This document shows positions 1-5,202 of a stretch of DNA of 5,202 nt, in pieces. Numbering within the stretch: position 1 is the first letter of the stretch; each line of letters starts with the position of its first letter. The stretch spans positions 1-5,202 of the forward strand of contig DMBA01000277.1 of the NCBI GenBank assembly GCA_003446315.1. The letters are read 5' to 3'. Under the pieces are notes generated by a model that was not told the DNA's origin, did not search any database, and worked only from the letters and a program-made list of their open reading frames with translations. The DNA comes from Ruminococcus sp. Its GTDB lineage: Bacteria; Bacillota; Clostridia; Oscillospirales; Ruminococcaceae. The translations under genes and the position numbers were made by a program.

Positions 1-548
1 ATCAGATACAGCGAGAGTTTGCGGTATTCCTGCCGGATGATCCCGTTGATCGAAACTTGCAGCATCAAGCCAAGCTCCCGCAAAACAAACCAGTCTTCCG
101 GCGACCAGATGTCATAATACCGGTCGATGTCCACGGCGATCGGATATAACCCCGTCACGATCCGCATGCGCGTCAGCTTTTCCCGGTATTCCTCTGTCAG
201 CGGCTCCCGCGGCAGATCAACCAGCAGATAAGCAGAATCGCCAAGTGCAAAATGCCGCACCAGACGCGGAGATTCCAGACAAAAAGATAACGGGACAACG
301 GCACCGGGGACAATCCGCATCGGATGCGCTTCCTGTTCCAGTGCTGCAATCTTTTGCCCGCGTTCTTCCAGAAATACTTCCGGTTCCCAGACTTCCGGCT
401 GAAAATACGGTGCTGCAACCGCCAGTTTGATGCTCGATTCCCGAAATTCTGCAATACGCGCATGTACTTCTGTTTCGGTCATCGCCCGATTCTCCAGTCC
501 TGCCATTCCGGGCAGCAAATTGGCATGCATGTCTACATAAAAATTCAA
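1..548 (-). CDS. CpsB/YwqE-like PHP-family protein, N-terminal part, probably catalytically degenerate
   Basis: The frame is open from TTG at 548 to the left edge, giving 182 codons; the C-terminus lies outside. It follows the CpsB/YwqE (PHP-fold manganese tyrosine phosphatase) pattern in order: VDMHANLLPG (residues 5-14) for the usual DIHxHxLPG, AAPYF (45-49) for ATPHx, VPGAVV (80-85) for the GxE strand, YLLVDLP (107-113) for YxLxELP, PIAVDIDRY (136-144) for PIxAHPERY, and LMLQVSINGII (161-171) for the LxQxNxxSL segment. The framework is kept, but expected metal ligands are changed: His to Asn10, His to Tyr48, Glu to Val84, His to Asp140; only His8 remains of the first motif. Family members dephosphorylate tyrosine kinases controlling capsule synthesis. 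This copy may instead be a regulatory pseudoenzyme, which is inference. TTG is preferred over ATG at 530 because it keeps the first beta strand and has a purine-rich site upstream. No TM segment or signal peptide is seen. Confidence 0.72.
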   Translation of the reverse strand, partial: MNFYVDMHANLLPGMAGLENRAMTETEVHARIAEFRESSIKLAVAAPYFQPEVWEPEVFLEERGQKIAALEQEAHPMRIVPGAVVPLSFCLESPRLVRHFALGDSAYLLVDLPREPLTEEYREKLTRMRIVTGLYPIAVDIDRYYDIWSPEDWFVLRELGLMLQVSINGIIRQEYRKLSLYL

Positions 549-558
549 ACGCGGAGCA

Positions 559-569
559 CCCCCCTTTTT
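559..569 (-). promoter_or_regulatory. Ribosome binding site supporting a TTG start
   Basis: Read on the minus strand this is AAAAAGGGGGG, ending 10 bases before the TTG at 548. It closely resembles the site in front of the divergent gene (AAAGGGGGG at 791-799). It is the main reason for choosing TTG rather than the internal ATG at 530, which would cut into the conserved DMHAN motif. Confidence 0.6.
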
Positions 570-596
570 CCAGCAGAGTCTACACATATATATTAT

Positions 597-625
597 AGTT
601 TATCATATTTTCGGGGAATTGTCAA
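597..625 (-). promoter_or_regulatory. Sigma-A-type promoter for the CpsB-like gene
   Basis: On the minus strand there is a perfect -35 box TTGACA (620-625), a 17-base spacer, and TAAACT (597-602) preceded by TGA, an extended -10 element. Transcription should start near base 590, leaving a leader of about 40 bases before the TTG. A second perfect TATAAT lies just downstream (592-597), but at 22 bases from the -35 box its spacing is poor. The AT-rich run at 583-610 would ease melting. Confidence 0.65.
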
Positions 626-706
626 CTGTATCCTGCGGTTTTGTGAACATGTTGCCCGTTTCTGCTGCACTGTGCCGGACGGTTCGGGAAATTCTTGCTG
701 TGCCCA

Positions 707-735
707 TTGACAAAACAGCCTGTCTATGGTAAAAT
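707..735 (+). promoter_or_regulatory. Sigma-A-type promoter for the EAL sensor-plsY operon
   Basis: TTGACA at 707-712 is followed by a 17-base spacer and TAAAAT at 730-735, with TG at 727-728 forming an extended -10 (TGGTAAAAT). Transcription should begin near base 742, giving a leader of about 65 bases. No riboswitch-like fold was recognised in that leader. The 81 bases between the two divergent -35 boxes (626-706) contain the small palindrome AACATGTT at 646-653 but no convincing operator. Confidence 0.72.
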
Positions 736-790
736 AAATGTAATCTATTCTGTGCATCTTTTTACTGCCGGAATATTGCAATCATTCGCA

Positions 791-799
791 AAAGGGGGG
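791..799 (+). promoter_or_regulatory. Ribosome binding site of the sensor gene
   Basis: AAAGGGGGG ends 7 bases before the ATG at 807, a normal spacing. It fixes the start at 807, so the protein begins directly on the first beta strand of the ligand-binding domain with no room for a DNA-binding domain or signal peptide. Confidence 0.75.
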
Positions 800-806
800 A
801 TACCTG

Positions 807-3800
807 ATGCTCCATGACCAGCCGGTTTTTGCACTCTGCACCTCTCGCCTTCATAATCCTGAGATCCTCGAAAGTGTGAAGGCGTTCGTCTATGAGGCGC
901 AGTCCCGCGGCTATCATGTAATCGTGCTCAATGCTGCTCTTGACCATGTTCAGAGCAAAACCGATATCATTAGCTGCTGCAGCGTTTTTGAACTGATCCC
1001 CTTCCGCATTGTCGATATGATTGTCCTGATGAACGAAACACTGAAAAATCCCGTTGCTTCCGATGCGCTTGCGGCACTCGCCAAAGAGCACCGGATCCCG
1101 ATCATGTCATATGACGGCAAAATGGACGGCGTTCCTTCGGTCTATTCCTATTCCTATCAGGCATTCGATGAACTGCTCGAACATATCCTCGGCACCCACG
1201 GCTGCAAACGTGTGGATCTGTTGACCGGCGTGCGCGGAAATTACGGCGCGGAATGCATGGTCATGGCATATCGGGAAGCACTTCGGAAACATAACATCCC
1301 GTTCGACGAAACGCGCGTCGATTACGGCGACTATTGGGAAGAACCTGCCATCGCTGCCGCAGAACGGCTCCTGCGCAAAGATACGCCGGAAGCAATCGTC
1401 TGCGCAAATGACGAGATGGCACTCGCGGTCTGCTCGGTGCTCCGGCAGCACGGACTGCGCGTCCCCGAAGATGTCATTGTCACCGGTTCCGACGGCATCG
1501 TGAAAGAACGATCCCATACACCCCGCCTGACAACCTGCATCAAGGACTTTCCGCGGCTCAGTGCCGCTGCGGTCGATACCGCAGAACTGATCCTGGACGG
1601 CGAATCCGTCGATCCCGAAACTTCCGTTTCTCCGCTGCTGCGGATCTCGGAATCCTGCGGCTGCTGCGTCACCGAACAGCGTGACCAGAATCAGATCATC
1701 CATGACCTCTATCGCAAAGTCGATATCATGATGAAACAGGAAGCCGAAGAACACTGGCTCCTCGGCAATATGATCGAACGCAAACAGCCCACCGTCATCG
1801 ACTATCTCGATGTGCTCGCAAGCCATATCCCCGAAGACTCCTATCTCTGTCTCCGGGATTGCCTCAGTGCCGATATCAACAGCAGCAGCTTGCAGCAGTT
1901 CGCGGATGTCTCGGAATTGATGAGCACGGTGATGCATAAGCGCAAGGAAAAACAGTTCGCCATTATCCCGCGCTCCCAGCTCATTCCCGATCTCGAACAG
2001 GTGCTTGAGAACGGCAGAGCTGTCTATCTCAACGCCATCTATATGCAGAATGAAGTCTACGGCTACTACGCCTACTACGGGGAAGAACTCGAAGAAGAAT
2101 CCTTCCGGCTCCCCAAGCTCATTCATACTGCCGGCAATGTCATCGGCTCCTGCCTCGCTACGTCCCGCTTGCAGGCAATGAACGAAAAGCTCGTCGCTGC
2201 CCGCATCCGTGACTCGCTGACCGGTATGCTCAATCTCCACGGCGTGCTCAAGGTGCTCGGCGACCGCCTGCTCTCGGAACGCCATGAGGATGAACGGCTC
2301 ATTATGGTCGTCATCGGGCTGAACCGGCTCCATCAGATCAACAGCATCTTCGGCAGATCCGAAGGCGATCAGGCACTGCTCAGTCTCGCAGGTGCCATCA
2401 CGGACAGTATCGACAGCGATGCCGTTGCCGCAAGAGTCGGCGGTGATGAGTTCCTGATCGCGTTCTTTAGCTCCAGTATCCGGATGAATACCGCAGAAGC
2501 GCTCATCAGTGTCCTCAAAAGACGCATCATGAGCTATAATCAGGTCTCCGGCAAAAGCTATACACTGGAAATCTCCATCGGCAGAGTCAGTGCGCCCATC
2601 AACAGCGTGCTCTCCCCTGAGATTTTGCTCAGTGAAGCCATCGCTGCAAAGGATGCACAGAAACATAACGGGCAGGATGCAGATGCAAAGCCCAATGTCT
2701 CGGAATCCGAACTTGCCCAGATGGAACGCATCCTGAATGAGAATCTGCTGGAATATTACTTCCAGCCCATCGTGAATGCCAAAAACGGTCAGATCTATGC
2801 CTATGAAGCGCTGATGCGTACAGCAGGCAGTCTCCAGATCTCGCCGCTTGCCATCCTAAGCTATGCTGCCAATGCCAACCGGCTCTATGAGATCGAATGG
2901 CTCACTTATAACAATGTTTTGAAGTATGTCAGCGCAAACCGCGGGGTCTTCGCAGACCGGCATATCTTCATCAACAGTATCCCGGGACATTTCCTCACCG
3001 AAACGGATTACCTCAAAATCCGGGAAATGTACGGCGATATTCTCCCGCAGCTCGTTGTCGAGTTTACCGAACAAGCCGAAACAGAAGGCGAGGAACTCCG
3101 CAGAGTGCAGGAACGGTGCTCCGAAAATCATATGAATATTGCCGTTGATGATTACGGCACAGGCTATTCCAATATTTCGAATCTGCTGCGCTATTCACCC
3201 AATTATGTCAAGATCGACCGCAGCCTCATTTCCAATATTCAGGAAGAACCCAAAAAACAGCATTTCGTCACCAATATCATCGAATTTGCCCACGCAAACG
3301 GCTTTATGGCGCTCGCGGAAGGCGTGGAAACCGCTGAGGAACTCCGTGCCGTCATCCGGTTCGGTGCCGATCTCATTCAGGGTAATTTTACCGCTATGCC
3401 AAATGCCGTTCCGCTGGATGCCATCCCGCCGCGCATCAGTGCGATGATCTGTAAATTCAGCGCATCTGCTGCAAAACAGATCATGCAGAAAACCTATATG
3501 CTCTCCGGTGAGGAATCCGTCAGTCTCCCAAAGCTCGATGCCGAACACTATACCGATCTGTTCGTTGCACAGCCTGAGCTGGAGATCATCGGCGATTTCA
3601 ACGAGACCAGCGGCATCCATATCAAGATCAAGGACGGTACGGATTGCAGGATCGTGCTGCGCAATGTCCATTTCAGCTCCCCGCAGCAGAGCGTCGCTCC
3701 GGCGATCGTCCTCGGCAAAAATTCCCATATCATACTCGAATTCCAGGGCGATAACCGCATGGACGCGGGCGGTATCCTCGTGCCGGAAACCAGCTCGCTC

Positions 3801-4523
3801 GAAGTGACCGGAAAAGGCAATCTCAGCATCCGCGCCGATGATACCAAAGCGTTTGCGATCGGAAATGACCCCGATTTCGTCTGCGGCGATATCCAGATCG
3901 ACCTCTCCGGCTGCCTCAATATCATCTCGAACGGCAACCAGTGCGTCGGCATCGGCAGCGGCATCGGCAAAGGTCAGAAAATCGCGGTCACCGGTACAAA
4001 ACTGTTCCTCGAAATGAGTGGAAAAAGCGGTGTCGGCATCGGTGTGCTCGACGGCAATGCCGAAATCTCTGTTGCCGGCTGCGTCGCTGACTTCACCATG
4101 CGTATGGCAAGCTGTATCGCAATCGGCTCCGGTGAGGGCGAATCCAAGATCACCTGCAATACCGCAAGCCTTTCCATGCGCGGCTCCGGCAACGTCATGG
4201 GCGGCATCGGCTCCCTGACGGAGCATGCCGATATCACCCTGCGGGATACGACCCTGTTCGTCGAAATGATGGGGCAAAGTATCTTCGCCGTCGGCTCCGG
4301 AAACGGTGCTCCTGTCATCAGTCTGCGGCATTGCCATGTCGATATCAAAACAGAAGGTACACGCGCTATGGACTTCGGCAGCTTCGAAAATGATGCCTCG
4401 CTGACCGTCATTGACACGGATCTCAATGTCATCATCCGAAGCGCAAAAGCACTCCATTTCGCCGCCGATCCGCAGCATTGCATCCATACCGGCGGTATCA
4501 ATAAGGTAACGATCAATCAATGA
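807..4523 (+). CDS. Cytosolic LacI-like sensor / degenerate GGDEF / EAL phosphodiesterase with C-terminal beta-helix
   Basis: 1238 residues. Residues ~5-287 resemble the LacI/periplasmic-binding sensor fold (CANDEMA near its middle, a PRLTTC segment, ending SESCGCC at 281-287) without helix-turn-helix. Residues ~290-450 are an unassigned, perhaps GAF-like region, then a short helix into GGDEF (~465-625). GGDEF is intact at 545-549, but the usual DxD metal motif reads Gly504-Leu-Asn506, the inhibitory RxxD site is absent and the C-terminal ADxALYxAK motif is lost, so cyclase activity is doubtful. EAL (~639-868) looks active: E667-A-L, R671, N723, E752, E755, D781-D782, K802, E838 and Q858 are all present with family-like spacing. 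Residues ~925-1238 form a repeat-built beta-helix resembling Cthe_2159-type carbohydrate-binding domains. No signal peptide or TM segment is seen, so it should be cytoplasmic. Expected role: ligand-controlled hydrolysis of c-di-GMP to pGpG. It is the first gene of an operon with plsY (4-base overlap). Domain calls are by motif reading; the beta-helix ligand is unknown. Confidence 0.93.
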   Translation: MLHDQPVFALCTSRLHNPEILESVKAFVYEAQSRGYHVIVLNAALDHVQSKTDIISCCSVFELIPFRIVDMIVLMNETLKNPVASDALAALAKEHRIPIMSYDGKMDGVPSVYSYSYQAFDELLEHILGTHGCKRVDLLTGVRGNYGAECMVMAYREALRKHNIPFDETRVDYGDYWEEPAIAAAERLLRKDTPEAIVCANDEMALAVCSVLRQHGLRVPEDVIVTGSDGIVKERSHTPRLTTCIKDFPRLSAAAVDTAELILDGESVDPETSVSPLLRISESCGCCVTEQRDQNQIIHDLYRKVDIMMKQEAEEHWLLGNMIERKQPTVIDYLDVLASHIPEDSYLCLRDCLSADINSSSLQQFADVSELMSTVMHKRKEKQFAIIPRSQLIPDLEQVLENGRAVYLNAIYMQNEVYGYYAYYGEELEEESFRLPKLIHTAGNVIGSCLATSRLQAMNEKLVAARIRDSLTGMLNLHGVLKVLGDRLLSERHEDERLIMVVIGLNRLHQINSIFGRSEGDQALLSLAGAITDSIDSDAVAARVGGDEFLIAFFSSSIRMNTAEALISVLKRRIMSYNQVSGKSYTLEISIGRVSAPINSVLSPEILLSEAIAAKDAQKHNGQDADAKPNVSESELAQMERILNENLLEYYFQPIVNAKNGQIYAYEALMRTAGSLQISPLAILSYAANANRLYEIEWLTYNNVLKYVSANRGVFADRHIFINSIPGHFLTETDYLKIREMYGDILPQLVVEFTEQAETEGEELRRVQERCSENHMNIAVDDYGTGYSNISNLLRYSPNYVKIDRSLISNIQEEPKKQHFVTNIIEFAHANGFMALAEGVETAEELRAVIRFGADLIQGNFTAMPNAVPLDAIPPRISAMICKFSASAAKQIMQKTYMLSGEESVSLPKLDAEHYTDLFVAQPELEIIGDFNETSGIHIKIKDGTDCRIVLRNVHFSSPQQSVAPAIVLGKNSHIILEFQGDNRMDAGGILVPETSSLEVTGKGNLSIRADDTKAFAIGNDPDFVCGDIQIDLSGCLNIISNGNQCVGIGSGIGKGQKIAVTGTKLFLEMSGKSGVGIGVLDGNAEISVAGCVADFTMRMASCIAIGSGEGESKITCNTASLSMRGSGNVMGGIGSLTEHADITLRDTTLFVEMMGQSIFAVGSGNGAPVISLRHCHVDIKTEGTRAMDFGSFENDASLTVIDTDLNVIIRSAKALHFAADPQHCIHTGGINKVTINQ
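3849..4520 (+). repeat. Eight coding repeats of about 28 residues (beta-helix coils)
   Basis: Residues 1015-1238 divide into units beginning at 1015, 1046, 1075, 1103, 1131, 1159, 1187 and 1215, with lengths 31, 29, 28, 28, 28, 28, 28 and 24. Each opens with a hydrophobic pattern and a glycine (AFAIGN, CVGIGSG, GVGIGV, CIAIGSG, MGGIGS, IFAVGSG, AMDFGS, ALHFAA), then two short alternating beta-strand stretches. Just before them, PAIVLG (from residue 965) and GGILVPETSSLEVTGKG look like the first coils of bacterial parallel beta-helices. Repeats are diverged in DNA, so this is an old protein repeat, not a recent tandem duplication; one short near-duplicate (GGCATCGGCA, twice around 3948-3970) is visible. 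Confidence 0.75.
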
Positions 4524-5164
4524 ATAATGTATTATGGTATATCCTGTTCGCTGCGGGCGGCTATCTGATCGGCTGCATCAATACCGCTGCCATCATCGCC
4601 CGCTGCAAAGGATTCGATATCCGGACAAAAGGTTCCGGTAATGCCGGCGCTTCCAATGCGCTGGTCACAATGGGAAAAGGCGCTGCCGTCTGCTCCGCTT
4701 TGGTCGATATTCTCAAAGCGTTTCTGCCGGTCTTCCTGCTCCTGCATGTCTTCTCTTTGGATGGGTTTCCGCCCCATCTCCCGATCCTGACCGGTGCTGC
4801 CGTCATCCTCGGACATATGTTCCCGTTCTGGATGCAGTTCCGCGGCGGAAAAGGCTTCGCTTCTTTGCTCGGACTGACGCTCGCTCTCGACTGGCGCTTC
4901 TTCTTCGTCTGCATTGCGATTCTTGCTGTGCTGCTGTTCTCTACGCGCTATATCGCACTTGCTACCATCGCTTGTGCTGCCATTACGCCCGTCTGGTGGG
5001 GACTGCATACCCGCAGCATTCCCGAAGCGATCTTGCTCGGGGCGGTCGGTATCTGCATGATCGTGCGGCATTTCCCGAACCTCAAACGAATCAAAAACGG
5101 CACGGAAATCAAATTCCGTGAAAAGAAAAAAGATCCTGCCGATGACAAGCAGGATCAGACATAA
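4520..5164 (+). CDS. plsY: Glycerol-3-phosphate acyltransferase PlsY
   Basis: 214 residues, near the usual ~200. PlsY is an integral membrane enzyme that transfers an acyl group from acyl-phosphate (made by PlsX) to glycerol-3-phosphate, giving lysophosphatidic acid, the first committed step of phospholipid synthesis in most bacteria. All three family motifs are visible: GSGNAGASN (38-46), GHMFPFWMQFRGGKGFAS (98-115) with the glycine-rich GGKG loop, and RHFPNLKRIKNGTEIKF (183-199) with N187 and E196. Strongly hydrophobic segments at about 4-26, 56-78, 88-106, 116-160 (probably two) and 168-182 fit a multi-pass protein. The ATG overlaps the previous stop as ATGA (4520-4523), indicating translational coupling; only a weak AAGG at 4503-4506 lies upstream. 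The charged tail after 199 (REKKKDPADDKQDQT) is encoded by an A-rich tract and hairpin that read as a terminator on the other strand, so it is probably not functionally constrained. plsX is not in view. Confidence 0.95.
   Translation: MNNVLWYILFAAGGYLIGCINTAAIIARCKGFDIRTKGSGNAGASNALVTMGKGAAVCSALVDILKAFLPVFLLLHVFSLDGFPPHLPILTGAAVILGHMFPFWMQFRGGKGFASLLGLTLALDWRFFFVCIAILAVLLFSTRYIALATIACAAITPVWWGLHTRSIPEAILLGAVGICMIVRHFPNLKRIKNGTEIKFREKKKDPADDKQDQT
5121..5156 (-). terminator. Minus-strand rho-independent terminator inside the plsY 3' end
   Basis: GATCCTGC (5132-5139) and GCAGGATC (5149-5156) form a perfect 8-bp stem with a 9-base loop. On the minus strand the hairpin is followed by TTTTTTCTTTT (5131-5121), a standard terminator. 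On the plus strand no T-run follows, so it would not terminate the plsY transcript well. It implies a convergent gene to the right. No separate plus-strand terminator is seen before the window ends. Confidence 0.65.
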
Positions 5165-5202
5165 TACCACCCCAAAAAGGCTGTCGAAAAAGGTATCGCT
5201 GC
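5155..5202 (-). CDS. Possible C-terminal tail of a convergent gene
   Basis: In one minus-strand frame the right edge reads 15 codons (AAIPFSTAFLGWYYV) and then TGA at 5157-5155. The stop falls at the base of the minus-strand terminator stem, a common arrangement for a gene end. If real, it overlaps the last codons of plsY tail to tail by 10 bases. The fragment is too short for family assignment, and another minus frame is also open here. It is proposed mainly because the terminator needs a gene to serve. Confidence 0.25.
   Translation of the reverse strand, partial: AAIPFSTAFLGWYYV

Noticed and set aside
324..710. Plus-strand open frame across the CpsB-like gene and the divergent promoters
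   Set aside because: It overlaps the better-supported minus-strand gene and both promoter regions, is rich in Cys, Phe and Arg without motifs, and has no proper ribosome binding site.
742..806. Possible c-di-GMP riboswitch in the sensor leader
   Set aside because: The leader is only about 65 bases, shorter than known c-di-GMP aptamers, and shows no recognisable conserved core or terminator; only the palindrome ATTGCAAT (774-781) is present.
1107..2666. Long minus-strand open frame (519 codons) opposite the sensor gene
   Set aside because: It is an antisense shadow: low-complexity composition with many Asp, Glu, Ala, Phe and Gly, no recognisable motifs, no ribosome binding site, and fully covered by a well-supported plus-strand gene.
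3195..4520. Minus-strand open frame (441 codons) opposite the EAL and beta-helix part
   Set aside because: Same antisense-shadow character, rich in acidic residues and Ala; the plus strand there carries clear EAL motifs and a regular protein repeat.
3849..4520. Tandem DNA repeat or CRISPR-like array
   Set aside because: Periodicity exists at the protein level (about 84 bases per unit), but the DNA units are diverged and in frame, with no identical repeats or spacers.
5132..5156. Hairpin as a terminator of the plsY transcript
   Set aside because: The T-run is only on the minus-strand side; on the plus strand the stem is followed by AGACATAATACC, so termination of plsY there is unlikely.
4532..5170. 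Minus-strand open frame opposite plsY
   Set aside because: plsY is unambiguous by its three motifs; the antisense frame has no family features and crosses the minus-strand terminator.

Overview
The window looks like chromosomal DNA from a Gram-positive clostridium, most likely an Oscillospiraceae/Ruminococcus-type gut bacterium. This is a judgement from style: roughly half GC by eye, purine-rich AAAAGGGGGG ribosome binding sites, sigma-A promoters with extended -10 boxes, and a LacI-type sensor joined to GGDEF-EAL. No marker gene fixes the taxon.

Layout. Bases 1-548 (minus strand) hold the N-terminal 182 codons of a CpsB/YwqE-like PHP-family protein that runs off the left edge and starts at TTG. 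Several metal-binding residues expected of active CpsB enzymes are replaced, so it may be a pseudo-phosphatase. Bases 549-806 are a divergent intergenic region with one good sigma-A promoter for each side. Bases 807-4523 (plus) encode a 1238-residue soluble protein. In order it has a LacI/periplasmic-binding-like ligand domain without a DNA-binding domain, an unassigned GAF-like region, a degenerate GGDEF domain, an apparently intact EAL c-di-GMP phosphodiesterase domain, and a C-terminal beta-helix of about eight ~28-residue repeats resembling carbohydrate-binding beta-helix domains. Bases 4520-5164 (plus) encode PlsY, the acyl-phosphate:glycerol-3-phosphate acyltransferase, whose start overlaps the previous stop as ATGA. 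A hairpin with a T-tract on the minus strand lies inside the last codons of plsY and probably ends a convergent gene entering from the right, of which only a possible 15-residue tail is in view.

How it may fit together (inference). A cytosolic ligand signal, possibly a sugar, would be read by the LacI-like domain and perhaps by the beta-helix, and would set c-di-GMP breakdown by the EAL domain. Translational coupling to plsY ties this protein to the first committed step of phospholipid synthesis, and the divergent CpsB-like protein hints at envelope or capsule polysaccharide control. The most unusual element is the beta-helix, a fold usually seen on exported proteins, fused to a cytoplasmic second-messenger enzyme with no export signal.
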